A stretch of DNA of 64,000 nt, taken from Alphaproteobacteria bacterium. Lineage in GTDB: Bacteria; Pseudomonadota; Alphaproteobacteria; JAVJRE01. This document shows, piece by piece, positions 1 to 9,015 of this stretch. The stretch lies in assembly GCA_040218575.1 (NCBI GenBank), contig JAVJRE010000006.1, positions 1 through 64,000 of the forward strand, read 5' to 3'. Under the pieces are notes generated by a model. It was not told the DNA's origin. It searched no databases and saw only the letters and a list, made by a program, of their open reading frames with translations. Numbering within the stretch: the first letter of the stretch is position 1; each line of letters starts with the position of its first letter. A program made the translations under genes and the position numbers.

Positions 1-1
1 C

Positions 2-376
2 GCGACCATCAACGTCAATCCGTCGTCGCAGTACTGGCCGAACTGGACCAAGTTCCCGTTCAGCCTGACCGGCTGGACCCATCGTCCGCTGGCGGTGATG
101 CTGCTGGCCCTGGCCTACAAGTCCGGTGTGCCGTGGAACGAGTCGAACTACTCCAATGCGGAGTTCGACGAGATCCTGGCCCAGGCCGAAGGCGTCCTCG
201 ACGCCAAGGAGCGGTCGCTGCTGGTCAAGCGTATGGAAGAGATCATGCAGGAGGACGGACCGCTGGTTCAGTCCTGGTGGCGTGATGCCTATGCTGCCTA
301 TGACAAGCGGCTGCTTGGCTACCAACAGCATCCGACTAACTACTGGTCGCTGGAGGAATACGCTCTCGCCACCTAG
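2..376 (+). CDS. ABC transporter substrate-binding protein, family 5 (5' partial)
   Basis: This is the C-terminal end of a family 5 (peptide/opine/nickel-type) periplasmic solute-binding protein; the gene begins before the window. Only the last 124 codons are present. They align without gaps to the C-terminus of the complete neighbour at 714-2420, and about the first 85 residues are almost identical. The last roughly 35 residues diverge: this copy has Trp-Trp and Tyr-rich segments where the neighbour has Phe-Trp and different loops. The gene ends in TAG and is followed at once by a hairpin terminator. Such proteins deliver ligands to a two-permease, two-ATPase importer, but no permease or ATPase gene is visible here. 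The ligand cannot be read from the sequence. Confidence 0.9.
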   Translation, partial: ATINVNPSSQYWPNWTKFPFSLTGWTHRPLAVMLLALAYKSGVPWNESNYSNAEFDEILAQAEGVLDAKERSLLVKRMEEIMQEDGPLVQSWWRDAYAAYDKRLLGYQQHPTNYWSLEEYALAT

Positions 377-400
377 GTTCGGAGCCGACCGATCGACAGG

Positions 401-440
401 AAGGGCGTCACCGGCAGGTGGCGCCCTTTCCTTTTGTTCC
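401..440 (+). terminator. Rho-independent terminator of the first solute-binding protein gene
   Basis: A 12-bp stem (arms at 401-412 and 417-428, one internal mismatch) closes a GGCA loop and is followed by a T-rich run, TCCTTTTG. It lies 25 bp past the stop codon. The same short lead-in (GACAGGAAGGG) precedes the terminator of the downstream paralogue, so the duplication probably included the terminator. Confidence 0.8.
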
Positions 441-713
441 TCTTTCCTTCTGCGACAATCCTGACCGGGCCCCGGCCAGCCGCCATTGCGGCGACGAGAC
501 CCCGGGCCGGCGCCGGCCTGTCGCGCTCACACTATCGCGATCTCGCGCCGCGTTAACCAGATGTTGAACGCCAGGAAACGAGCCGGGGTTGTGGTTGCTG
601 GCCCGGCCCCATAGGCTTGCGGCCTGTGAAACGTGCAGGGGCCCGGCCGGGCCAACAGCAACAAGAATCACGCCGGCCGGATCAATCTTCTTTGCACATG
701 AGGGGGATACCCG
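441..713 (+). promoter_or_regulatory. Leader region of the second solute-binding protein gene
   Basis: This gap follows the first terminator and should hold the promoter for the gene at 714. A strong ribosome-binding site, AGGGGG at 701-706, sits 7 bases before the ATG and fixes that start. No operator, riboswitch or clear -35/-10 pair could be recognised in the rest of the gap. Confidence 0.35.
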
Positions 714-2420
714 ATGACAAAGGCTCTTCGTAAGGAGGGGGTTGATCATCCATATGTCGGCGAGCTGAAGCGTCAGCTTGCGGACAAGGAAATCGGCCGC
801 CGCGACTTTCTTCAGACGGCAACCATGCTTGGCATGTCGGCGACGGCGGCCTACGCCTTTGCCGGCAAGGTCACAGGCGAGAAAATGGTGTCGCGCGCCA
901 AGGCGGCGGACATGCCCATGGGCGGTACGCCAACCATCTCGGCCCGTGTGCAGGACTTCACCAATCCCCACGCCGATAGCTGGGGCAATGTGGCGACCCG
1001 CACCAACTACGACTATCTGGCCAAGACCCACGTGGACAACATCACCCGGCCCATGATGCTGGAAAGCTGGAGCGCCAGCGACGATCTCCGCACCTGGGAG
1101 TTCAAGCTGCGTCCGGGAATCAACTTCCACAACGGCCGTCAGTTCACGTCCGACGATGCCATCTGGAACATCGAGCATATGCTTGATGACTCCACCGGCT
1201 CATCGGTGCTGGGCCTGATGAAGGACTACATGCTGAACGAAGTGACCAAGACCGTCGATGGCGAGGAAGTCACCCGCCATGAGATCTGGGACGCCAACGC
1301 CTTCGAAAAGGTGGACGATCTCACTTTCCGCATGAACACCAAGGCGCCCAATGTGGGTATTCCGGAACACCTCTGGCACTACCCGGCGGTGATGATGGAT
1401 CCGGAAGAGGGCGGCGTCATGAAGGCCGGCTCCAACGGCACCGGTCCGTTCCCGGTGGTCGATTTTGAACTCGGTCGCCGCATCCGTGTGGAGGCCAATG
1501 CCGACTACTGGGCCCGTGGCATGGACTTCGGCGGCGGCAAGATCGGCCCGTACTTCGATGCGGTGGAGTTTGTCGATCTGGGCGATGACACCTCGGCCTT
1601 CGTTGCCGCCATGGCATCGCGGCAGGTGATGGGTGGCGTTCTCACCGACAATGCGCAGATCGCCATTGTTGAGACCCTGCCCCATGTGGATCTCTATCAG
1701 AAGACCACATCCATTACGGTCATCGCCCGCGGTCACACGACCACCGCGCCGTTCGATGACCCGCGGGTGCGCAAGGCCCTGCGTCTGGCCACCGATCAGC
1801 AGGGCGTCCTCGCCCTGGGTGTCCAGGGTTATGGCAGCGTGGCTGAACATCACCACGTCAGCCCGGTCCATCCGGACTATTACAAGCTTCCCTTCTTCGG
1901 GCAGAACATCGAAGAGGCGAAGCGCCTGCTGGCCGAGGCCGGTCATCCCAACCTGGAAATGGTCATCGAAACACGGGCCAATCCGGCGTGGGAGATCAAC
2001 AGCGCCCAGGCTCTGCAGGAGCAGTGGAAGGCGGTTGGCGTCAATGCCACGGTGAACGTCAATCCGTCCTCGCAGTACTGGCCGAACTGGACCAAGTTCC
2101 CGTTCAGCCTGACCGGCTGGAGCCATCGTCCGCTGGCGGTGATGCTGCTGGCCCTGGCTTACAAGTCAGGTGTGCCATGGAACGAGTCGAACTTCTCCAA
2201 TGCGGAGTTCGACGAGATCCTGGCCCAGGCCGAAGGCATTCTCGACGCCAAGGAGCGGTCGCTGCTGGTCAAGCGTCTGGAAGAGATCATGCAGGAGGAC
2301 GGACCGCTGGTTCAGTCGTTCTGGCGTGACTCCTTCGGTGCGATGGACAAGCGGGTCCTCGGCTACGCTCAGCATCCGCAGGCTTATTTCTCCCTGGAGG
2401 AATACGCCATCGCCGGCTGA
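714..2420 (+). CDS. ABC transporter substrate-binding protein, family 5, Tat-exported
   Basis: This 568-residue protein is a periplasmic binding component of a dipeptide/oligopeptide/nickel-type ABC importer. The N-terminus carries a twin-arginine motif, GRRDFLQ (about residues 28-34), followed by a short hydrophobic segment ending in Ala-rich sequence. Export in folded form by the Tat system is therefore likely. The body has the usual family 5 layout, with an early segment around WEFKLRPGINFHNG. The start is set by AGGGGG seven bases upstream. It is a tandem paralogue of the truncated gene at the window edge and has its own strong terminator. There are no importer membrane or ATPase genes beside it, so the transporter may be encoded elsewhere or upstream. 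The substrate is unknown. Confidence 0.93.
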   Translation: MTKALRKEGVDHPYVGELKRQLADKEIGRRDFLQTATMLGMSATAAYAFAGKVTGEKMVSRAKAADMPMGGTPTISARVQDFTNPHADSWGNVATRTNYDYLAKTHVDNITRPMMLESWSASDDLRTWEFKLRPGINFHNGRQFTSDDAIWNIEHMLDDSTGSSVLGLMKDYMLNEVTKTVDGEEVTRHEIWDANAFEKVDDLTFRMNTKAPNVGIPEHLWHYPAVMMDPEEGGVMKAGSNGTGPFPVVDFELGRRIRVEANADYWARGMDFGGGKIGPYFDAVEFVDLGDDTSAFVAAMASRQVMGGVLTDNAQIAIVETLPHVDLYQKTTSITVIARGHTTTAPFDDPRVRKALRLATDQQGVLALGVQGYGSVAEHHHVSPVHPDYYKLPFFGQNIEEAKRLLAEAGHPNLEMVIETRANPAWEINSAQALQEQWKAVGVNATVNVNPSSQYWPNWTKFPFSLTGWSHRPLAVMLLALAYKSGVPWNESNFSNAEFDEILAQAEGILDAKERSLLVKRLEEIMQEDGPLVQSFWRDSFGAMDKRVLGYAQHPQAYFSLEEYAIAG

Positions 2421-2442
2421 GTGCAGGCGACAGACTGACAGG

Positions 2443-2473
2443 AAGGGGCGCCCCAAGGGGCGCCCCTTTTTTT
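2443..2473 (+). terminator. Strong Rho-independent terminator
   Basis: A perfect 12-bp GC-rich stem (arms 2443-2454 and 2457-2468, AA loop) is followed by an unbroken run of T (2467-2473). It lies 23 bp after the stop codon of the solute-binding protein gene. Confidence 0.93.
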
Positions 2474-2665
2474 CCCGGGCCGCCGGCGCCGCCCACCCGA
2501 TCATGCCCGCCCCCCGCCCCGGAACGCCCCCGCCCCCGGAACGCCATGGCCGGTTTGACGCGGCGGCGCTTCCCGGTCAGACTTCCTCTCCAGACACACA
2601 ATTCAGCTTCGCACCACCCGACCGGCCTGCACCGGATGACCGTGGTCGCGCGGCGGGAGGCAGAA

Positions 2666-3619
2666 ATGGCAAAACTCAGGGTCGGTGATCTGGCGGCGGT
2701 GACGGTGGTGACGCCCACGCCCAAACGCCTCACCAACGAACAGGTGGCGGCCTGGAACCGCGACGGCATGCTCTACATGCCCGGCGTCTTTTCCGGCCAT
2801 GAGATCGGCCTGCTCAAGGCCCTTGTGACGGAAGATGACGCAATCACCGCGAATATCGGCGGCCCGGTCGATTCAAAGGGCGAACAGGCGCAGCTTTTCA
2901 GCTTTGGCGGTCAGCCCGACGACGTCATGGGCGCCTTCGTCCGCATCGCCCGCCTGGTGGAAATGACCGAAGACCTTTTGGGCGGCCGCGAGGTCTATCA
3001 CTGGCACTCCAAGTTTTCCTTCAAGCCGCCCCACTCCAAGGGCACCTGGGACTGGCATCAGGATTACGGCTCCTGGTATCTGGACGGCTGCCTGTGGCCG
3101 GATTCCCTGACCGCCATGATCGCCATGGACGTCATTGATGAAAGCAATGGCTGTGTGCAACTGGTTCGTGGTTCACACCTGGCCGGTCGCGTCGACCACA
3201 TGCCCGTCGGCAAGGCCATGGGGGCGGACCCGGATCGCGTCGCCCGTATGCTGGAAGGCGGCGATCTGGTGATGTGCGAAATGCAGCCGGGCGACGTGGT
3301 TTTCTTCCACTCCAACACCCTGCATGCCTCCGGCCCGAACACGTCGCAGCGCTCGCGGGATGTCTTTCATATTTCCTACAACACCGCGCACAGCGCACCG
3401 CCCAAGGGCTTTGGCTATACCCGCCACCAGTACGAGCCACTGAAGATGCTGCCTGATGACGTGCTGACCTCCGGCCGCTATGCGCCGCGCGTGGACCGTG
3501 ACGCCCTGGCGGCTGATCGCGCTCTTCGCGACAAGGACCGTGAGAGAGTAGGCAATCTCTACGGCTATACCCGCTCGGCACAGGAACAACAGGCATCCGG
3601 CAAGGCTGCCGCCAAGTAG
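2666..3619 (+). CDS. Phytanoyl-CoA dioxygenase (PhyH) family protein
   Basis: The product is a 317-residue member of the PhyH branch of Fe(II)/2-oxoglutarate oxygenases, which hydroxylate varied small molecules. The iron-binding facial triad is visible as H131-Q-D133 and H220. An arginine soon after (R229 or R231) would hold 2-oxoglutarate. The chosen ATG has a good ribosome-binding site, GGGAGG at 2655-2660. An in-frame ATG at 2546 exists, but it would add 40 residues of atypical sequence. The gene follows two solute-binding protein genes after a terminator, so it probably has its own promoter. The substrate cannot be inferred; members act on acyl-CoA, ectoine, chlorinated amino acids and other compounds. 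Confidence 0.9.
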   Translation: MAKLRVGDLAAVTVVTPTPKRLTNEQVAAWNRDGMLYMPGVFSGHEIGLLKALVTEDDAITANIGGPVDSKGEQAQLFSFGGQPDDVMGAFVRIARLVEMTEDLLGGREVYHWHSKFSFKPPHSKGTWDWHQDYGSWYLDGCLWPDSLTAMIAMDVIDESNGCVQLVRGSHLAGRVDHMPVGKAMGADPDRVARMLEGGDLVMCEMQPGDVVFFHSNTLHASGPNTSQRSRDVFHISYNTAHSAPPKGFGYTRHQYEPLKMLPDDVLTSGRYAPRVDRDALAADRALRDKDRERVGNLYGYTRSAQEQQASGKAAAK

Positions 3620-3623
3620 CCGG

Positions 3624-3644
3624 GCCGCGTCTTTCGGGCGCGGC
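3624..3644. terminator. Possible hairpin terminator between convergent genes
   Basis: The inverted repeat GCCGCG (3624-3629) / CGCGGC (3639-3644) with a 9-base loop lies just after the PhyH stop codon. There is no clear T run, so it may be a weak or Rho-assisted terminator. Confidence 0.4.
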
Positions 3645-3793
3645 TTCGGTCATCGCTATGGCGCAGGGGTAAACACGCCGCCTGCCGGCCGGCGGCGGAC
3701 GCCCGTAGCAACACGACGGTGTCCTGGTGTGCGGCCGGATATCGCCTGTATAGCCCTGCCGACGCCGGAGCGCCCTGATACGCCTTCGTCCGG

Positions 3794-5014
3794 TCAGCCA
3801 ACCGCACGAAGGCGCAAGAGCAGCGGGCCACAAGCAATCAGAAAGCCCATAAAGGCGAGGGTCCAGGCGACCGCCGCTGCCGTCACCAGGCTGGCCGGGC
3901 CGGTCGGCCACAGCGCCGCCGTGACCCGCAGCAGGGCGGCGGCCGTTACCGCCACAAAGACCAACGTCAGCAGCGGCCCGGCCGTCAGTGGACTCCCGCT
4001 GTGACCGAGTGTCGCCCGGCTCATCATCGCCAGGGTCATGGTGGCGATGGCGCCGGCGCCCAGTCCGTGGATGGCCGCCGGCGCCGCTTCCGGTCGCGCC
4101 GCGCCCAGCGCAATCAAGGCCAACGCCAGAACCAGCCAGCCATATCCCAGATGCAGCACCCACAGCAGAGGCTCGCCGGCTGTCGCCGCGCCCCGCCAAC
4201 GGGCCAGCCGGACGATGTTAAGACCGGCCGCCAGCGCCGCAAGGCCCATGGTCGATGCCGATGCCGGGACAATCACCCAGCCGGCAAGGGCCACACCGGT
4301 GGCCAGCAGGACCATCCGGTCATAGGGTCCGAACGGCCGGGGCAAGCCTGACGCTCCCCGTCCTTTAAGCCAGTTGGTGGTGAAACTCGGCACGATCCGA
4401 CCGCCGATCAACGCGATCATCATGGCCGCCGCCGCCAGACCCAGGCGAAGCCCCACATTCGCCGGGACAGCGCCTGATGCCGCCGACCCATGCCACAACG
4501 CCAACGCCAGCAGCATAACCATCACCCCGGCCAGAACCGGCAGGTTGCGCCAGTTGCGCCCGGCCACCAGTTCGCGCCCCACCACCAGCACCAGCATCGT
4601 CAAGAAGGCCAGGTCGGCGGCCACCAGCGCCGCCGGCGGAATGGCCGCGCCCGGACCACTGCAGGCGCCGCCCGTCCATTCCCCCGCCCATCCGGCGACT
4701 CGACCGCCGAACCACAACCCCACCAGCAGCCACAACCGCCAGCCGGCCAGCGGCAGTCGCCCGGTCCAGTTGGGAATCGCCGTCAGCAGGAAACCGGCCA
4801 TGACCGCGGGCACATAGCCGAACACCATTTCACGGCCATGCCAGGCGAAGGGATTCGCCGGCAATGCCTGCCCGGCCAAGGGCGAACCGGCCGCCGCCAG
4901 CGCGGTCAGCCCCACGACGCACAGGCCCCACACCGCCGCCAGAAAGAAAAAAGGCCTGAATCCCGTTGCGCGCATTCCTGCCCCCGGTTCTGTCGTCGCT
5001 GCGGCCTGTCCCAT
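3794..5014 (-). CDS. nnrS: NnrS family membrane protein
   Basis: This 406-residue polytopic inner-membrane protein has about 12 hydrophobic segments. The N-terminal RPFFFLAA motif and the WHGREMVFGYVPAVMAGFLLTA-type block, read here as WHGRE followed by AGFLLTAIPNWTG, are hallmarks of the NnrS family. NnrS is a haem- and copper-containing protein that protects cells from nitric-oxide stress in denitrifiers. Here it stands alone: no nitrite or nitric-oxide reductase gene lies nearby. It is convergent with the PhyH gene and divergent from the BON lipoprotein gene. Codon use and GC content look like the neighbours. Confidence 0.92.
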   Translation of the reverse strand: MGQAAATTEPGAGMRATGFRPFFFLAAVWGLCVVGLTALAAAGSPLAGQALPANPFAWHGREMVFGYVPAVMAGFLLTAIPNWTGRLPLAGWRLWLLVGLWFGGRVAGWAGEWTGGACSGPGAAIPPAALVAADLAFLTMLVLVVGRELVAGRNWRNLPVLAGVMVMLLALALWHGSAASGAVPANVGLRLGLAAAAMMIALIGGRIVPSFTTNWLKGRGASGLPRPFGPYDRMVLLATGVALAGWVIVPASASTMGLAALAAGLNIVRLARWRGAATAGEPLLWVLHLGYGWLVLALALIALGAARPEAAPAAIHGLGAGAIATMTLAMMSRATLGHSGSPLTAGPLLTLVFVAVTAAALLRVTAALWPTGPASLVTAAAVAWTLAFMGFLIACGPLLLRLRAVG

Positions 5015-5181
5015 GCTGCCCCGCGCAAGTGGTCAGGCCAAGGGGACCGACTGCCGCAGCCCCCGCAGCCCGCTCCACCTGGCCCCGCTCTGCCTGCGCG
5101 CGCCGGGGCATGACACAGCCATGCCATGATTGACGGCTTCACTCATGGCCTTATCTCGAATCAGCAGTGCGGAGGAATCCC

Positions 5182-5793
5182 ATGACACAGGCTGCGCTCA
5201 GGGCAGGGCCCGCCATGGTAGCCGCCGGTTTGTGTGCGGCGGCGCTGCTTGTATCGGCGTGTGTCGCCGCCGCCGTCGGTGGCGCCGGTCTCGGCGCATC
5301 GGCGGTCTATACTGCCAGCGAGACACGGACCGTGGACCAGGTGGCCACCGATAACCGCATCCAGATCCATATCAACCGTCAGATTTTTGATGAAAGCGCC
5401 GGCCTCTTTGTGGATGTGCGCACCGTGGTCTATCGCCGACGGGTTTTGCTGCTGGGCGCGGTGGAGGCGTCGGATGATCGCGACCTGGTGGCGCAGCTCT
5501 CCCGGCAGGTCGAAGGCGTGCGTGAGGTCATCAACGAAATCGACGTGGTGGGCGCGGGCCTGGTCGACGCCGCTGCGGACCGGGTTCTGGAAAAGTCCAT
5601 CCAGGGCCGGTTGCTGACGGAGCGCGACATCGCCTCGGCCAACTATCGCGTCCGGGTGGCCGGCCGCAAGGTGTTGCTGATCGGCTGCGCCCTGGACAGT
5701 GCGGAACTGATCCGTGTCCGCCTGATCATCGCCGAAAAAGCGCCCGACCATGTGCTGCGGGACTATGTGAAAATCGGCGCCGCCTGCGCCTAG
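5182..5793 (+). CDS. BON domain-containing lipoprotein
   Basis: This 203-residue exported protein begins with a signal peptide ending in the lipobox LVSAC (Cys27), so it should be lipid-anchored. Two BON-type repeats follow, at about residues 50-110 and 120-190. They carry the typical pattern of conserved Gly and hydrophobic residues, for example VLLLGAVEASDDRD. BON proteins such as OsmY and DolP bind phospholipid and support envelope integrity. The ATG at 5182 is preceded by GGAGGA at 5171-5176 and is preferred over an in-frame GTG at 5167. The stop codon overlaps that of the convergent kinase gene inside one CTAG. Confidence 0.9.
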   Translation: MTQAALRAGPAMVAAGLCAAALLVSACVAAAVGGAGLGASAVYTASETRTVDQVATDNRIQIHINRQIFDESAGLFVDVRTVVYRRRVLLLGAVEASDDRDLVAQLSRQVEGVREVINEIDVVGAGLVDAAADRVLEKSIQGRLLTERDIASANYRVRVAGRKVLLIGCALDSAELIRVRLIIAEKAPDHVLRDYVKIGAACA

Positions 5794-6353
5794 GCGGGCG
5801 GCGGCTGTCCCGACCTCTTGGGCGTCACGCTGTGCAGGAAGGCTTGCACCTGACGCGGCGAGCGCAGGAACCGTACCCTGGGCGCTACCGCCGGATCGGC
5901 CAGCCGGCGGAGGTGGCCTGGCCGGTTTTTCTTCGGCACATTCCAGACATGGCGCAGAAAGCCGAAGTCCAGCCGCTCCGGACAGCCCGCTGCCATATCC
6001 GGCCGCACCCGACCCGGATTGAGCACCATGCGTTTGATCACACGCCAGCGACACAGCCATTTTGACATGTCCAGATACAGAACGAGATCGGCCCGCGGCA
6101 GACGCAGATCCCAGGTGTTGGAGTAATTGCCATCCATCACCCAGCGCTCGGCCGCCGCCAGCTCGGCAACCTGTCGTCGCCACATTTCCTGCGCCGGCTC
6201 GCGCCAGCCCGACCGCCAGTAGTGCTGATCCAGATGAACACACGGCAGGCCGAGACGGCCGGCAAGCGCCCCCGCGACCGTGGACTTGCCGCTGCCCGGC
6301 GAGCCCAGAACCAGAATACGGTGCCCGTATGTGGTCATCTCATATGTGTTCAT
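5790..6353 (-). CDS. P-loop nucleoside kinase-like protein (adenylate kinase / topology modulation family)
   Basis: This roughly 187-residue protein has an N-terminal Walker A motif, GSPGSGKST, and further features of small P-loop kinases: an HLDQHYW segment, an MDGNYSNTWDLRLPRAD segment and an LVLYLD strand. It resembles the 'DNA topology modulation' or FlaR-type adenylate kinase relatives found widely in bacteria. The substrate is not known. The start is uncertain: ATG codons at 6383, 6353 and 6338 are all in frame and none has a strong ribosome-binding site. The stop codon shares CTAG with the convergent BON gene. Confidence 0.85.
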   Translation of the reverse strand: MNTYEMTTYGHRILVLGSPGSGKSTVAGALAGRLGLPCVHLDQHYWRSGWREPAQEMWRRQVAELAAAERWVMDGNYSNTWDLRLPRADLVLYLDMSKWLCRWRVIKRMVLNPGRVRPDMAAGCPERLDFGFLRHVWNVPKKNRPGHLRRLADPAVAPRVRFLRSPRQVQAFLHSVTPKRSGQPPPA

Positions 6354-6576
6354 CGCACATGCGCCCGTCGCCAGCGCACCCATCACCTATGGGCTCGTCG
6401 CTTCATCCGGTTGTACGCCGCCCGGTCGGCCATCCGGTGACGGCCGCATCATCATGTCACCCTGGCGGGATCGTCAAATAATCAATGGCGTTGCGGCCGG
6501 CCGGACCGGCTCGCCTTTTTGGCGCTTTGCCTGCCGCTGGTCTATACTTTCCCGTGACCATCGAAAGCACGGGGCC

Positions 6577-8037
6577 ATGGGACGACAATCAGTAGCGGAC
6601 AGCCGCCGGGATGGTGTGTTTTCGCACTATGATCATGGTCCCTTTTTCTGCGAGATGTTTGGTCGCCGCGGCCTGTCCCATACCCGCCTGATTCGCCGGC
6701 GGCTGGACGAGTTGGACATCCCGACCCTGCGGCGTCGTGCCCGTGACGCGGCGCGCGAGCTGTTCAATCTCGGCATCACCTTCACGGTTTATTCCGAGCG
6801 TGAGGCCATTGATCGCATCCTGCCGTTCGACCTTATCCCGCGCGTCCTGTCGAAGGCCGACTGGGCGACTATCGAAAGCGGCGTGCAGCAGCGAGTCACC
6901 GCCATCAACCTGTTTCTGCATGATGTCTATCACGGCGAGAAAATCATCCGCGACAAAGTCGTGCCGGAAGAGCTGGTCAAGGGCAATGCCAATTACCGGC
7001 CGGAAATGCGCAATGTGGACCCGCCGCACGGCACCTATGTCCATATCTGCGGCACCGACATCGTGCGCGACGAGACCGGTCGCTTTCGTGTGCTGGAGGA
7101 CAATGCGCGCACGCCGTCGGGTGTCTCCTATGTGATTGAGAACCGTCACCTGATGATGCGCGCTTTCGCTGACCTGGCGAACGGTATTCCCATTGCTGAT
7201 GTGGATCAGTATGGCAGCCAGCTTGCCCGGACCATGGCCGACGTGGCGCCGGTCGGCGTCGATCAACCGACCATCGCCCTGCTGTCGCCCGGGGTCTTCA
7301 ACTCCGCCTATTTCGAGCACGTCTTTCTCGCCCGCGAGATGGGCGCGGTTCTGGTTGAAGGCCAGGATCTGGTTGTGATTGACGATCATGTGTTCATGAA
7401 GACCACCGGCGGGCTGGAGGCGGTGCACGTCATCTACCGCCGCATCGACGATGATTTTCTCGATCCCAAAGTGTTCCGCGCCGACAGCCTGCTGGGGGTG
7501 CCCGGCCTGTTCGAGGCCTACCGCAAGGGCCATGTGACCCTGGCCAATGCCATCGGTACGGGCGTTGCTGACGATAAGGCCATCTATGCCTATATGCCGC
7601 GGATCATCCGCTACTACCTGGACCAGGAGCCGATCATCGCCAATGTGGACACTCACATCTGCCGTGAGGCGGAAGGGCTCGCCTATACGCTGGACAATCT
7701 GGCCAGCCTGGTGACCAAGCCGGTTGGTGAATCCGGCGGTTATGGCGTTGTGGTCGGCCCGGCCGCCAGCCGCCGCGAGCTGGCCGACCTCCGCGCCAAG
7801 CTGCGGCGCAAGCCCGAGAATTTCATCAGCCAGCCGGTTGTCCAGCTCTCGGTCAGCCCCACCTTCACCGGCCGGGCGGTGGAGCCGCGGCACGTGGATC
7901 TGCGGCCCTTTGCCCTGACCGGCCGCAAGACCTGGGTGCTGCCGGGCGGCCTCAGCCGGGTGGCCATGCGCCGCGGCTCGCTTATCGTCAACTCCTCGCA
8001 GGGCGGCGGATCGAAGGATACCTGGGTCCTTGCCTAG
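6577..8037 (+). CDS. Circularly permuted ATP-grasp protein
   Basis: This 486-residue protein belongs to the circularly permuted ATP-grasp family (formerly DUF404/DUF407). It is recognised by overall sequence: IDRILPFDLIPRV near the N-terminus, ATIESGVQQRVTAINLFLHDVYHG, GTDIVRDETG, VLEDNARTPSGVSYV, and a C-terminal VGESGGYGVVVGP block. ATP-grasp enzymes join a carboxylate to an amine using ATP. This family is always found with the alpha-E and transglutaminase genes seen directly downstream. Published genome-context work on amidoligases predicted that the trio makes or trims a peptide modification, but the product is unknown. The ATG at 6577 gives the family's usual length. The next gene overlaps the end of this one by 8 bases. 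Confidence 0.92.
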   Translation: MGRQSVADSRRDGVFSHYDHGPFFCEMFGRRGLSHTRLIRRRLDELDIPTLRRRARDAARELFNLGITFTVYSEREAIDRILPFDLIPRVLSKADWATIESGVQQRVTAINLFLHDVYHGEKIIRDKVVPEELVKGNANYRPEMRNVDPPHGTYVHICGTDIVRDETGRFRVLEDNARTPSGVSYVIENRHLMMRAFADLANGIPIADVDQYGSQLARTMADVAPVGVDQPTIALLSPGVFNSAYFEHVFLAREMGAVLVEGQDLVVIDDHVFMKTTGGLEAVHVIYRRIDDDFLDPKVFRADSLLGVPGLFEAYRKGHVTLANAIGTGVADDKAIYAYMPRIIRYYLDQEPIIANVDTHICREAEGLAYTLDNLASLVTKPVGESGGYGVVVGPAASRRELADLRAKLRRKPENFISQPVVQLSVSPTFTGRAVEPRHVDLRPFALTGRKTWVLPGGLSRVAMRRGSLIVNSSQGGGSKDTWVLA

Positions 8038-8971
8038 CCTGCTCTCACGCTTCGCCGGCAATGCCTTCTGGCTCGGCCGCTACATGGAGCGGGCCGAGAA
8101 TCTGGCGCGCATTCTCGACACCAATGAGACCTATGCCCGCGAGGAGCCGACCGGGCCGGACTGGCGGCGGGTGCTGGACCTCTATGCCGATGGCGCGCGC
8201 TTCATGACCAGCCATGCCCGCGTCGAGGAGCGCGACGTTCTCCATTTCTATGTGCTGGACACCGCCAATCCGGGCTCCATTCTCAGTGCCGTCATGGCCG
8301 CGCGGCAGAACGCGCGAACCATTCGCCATCTCATCAGCACCGAGATGTGGACCCACCTCAACGTCTTTCACAGCCGCCTGTCGCGCCTCACCCGGCGTGA
8401 TGTGCGGGCCGACAACCTGGCCCGCGTCTGCTGGGACACCAAGCTCGGCTGCCAGACTTTTGAAGGTATTGCCGAGGGCACCTTTCAGCGCGATGAACCG
8501 TGGTGCTTCTACCATCTCGGCAAGTATCTGGAGCGCGCCGACCAGACCACCCGGGTGCTCGACATGGGCTGCAAGTGGCTGGGCGAGGCGGCGGACGATG
8601 CGCTGGCGCCGGTCAAGCGCGATGTGCTGGTGCGCTCACTCAGCGGCTACCACGCCTTCCGCAGCCGCTACCCCACCGCCAGCGGCCTCGACGACATTGC
8701 CCGCTTCCTGCTGCATGATGAACAGTTTCCCCGCGCCGTGCGCCTGTGTATCAACCGCATGAGCGACCGCCTGCGCGACCTCGCCAACCGCCATGGCGCC
8801 GACGCGGTGGAGATCGCCGACAGCGCCCGCATGCATCTTCAGTTCACGCTGGAGACCGGCGCTGGTGGCCGCACCACGCCGGCCGCCCTGCATCGCTTCC
8901 TCGATGGCTTGCAGGCCAGGCTGGACGGCGTGTCGGACAGCATCGCCGTCGCCTTCTTCGCCCGCGCCTGA
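8030..8971 (+). CDS. Alpha-E domain-containing protein (DUF403)
   Basis: This 313-residue, mostly helical protein opens with a conserved N-terminal signature of the alpha-E family, NAFWLGRYMERAENLARIL. It starts at a TTG that overlaps the end of the ATP-grasp gene by 8 bases, which points to translational coupling. The family has no known reaction. Because it is nearly always encoded between a circularly permuted ATP-grasp enzyme and a transglutaminase, it is thought to be a partner or substrate carrier in the same pathway. A C-terminal segment, GRTTPAALHRFLDGLQ, shows nothing unusual. Confidence 0.92.
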   Translation: MPSLLSRFAGNAFWLGRYMERAENLARILDTNETYAREEPTGPDWRRVLDLYADGARFMTSHARVEERDVLHFYVLDTANPGSILSAVMAARQNARTIRHLISTEMWTHLNVFHSRLSRLTRRDVRADNLARVCWDTKLGCQTFEGIAEGTFQRDEPWCFYHLGKYLERADQTTRVLDMGCKWLGEAADDALAPVKRDVLVRSLSGYHAFRSRYPTASGLDDIARFLLHDEQFPRAVRLCINRMSDRLRDLANRHGADAVEIADSARMHLQFTLETGAGGRTTPAALHRFLDGLQARLDGVSDSIAVAFFARA

Positions 8972-9015
8972 TACACCACACGCCGTCCACACCCGTTTCC
9001 CTGCGAGGCCACGCC

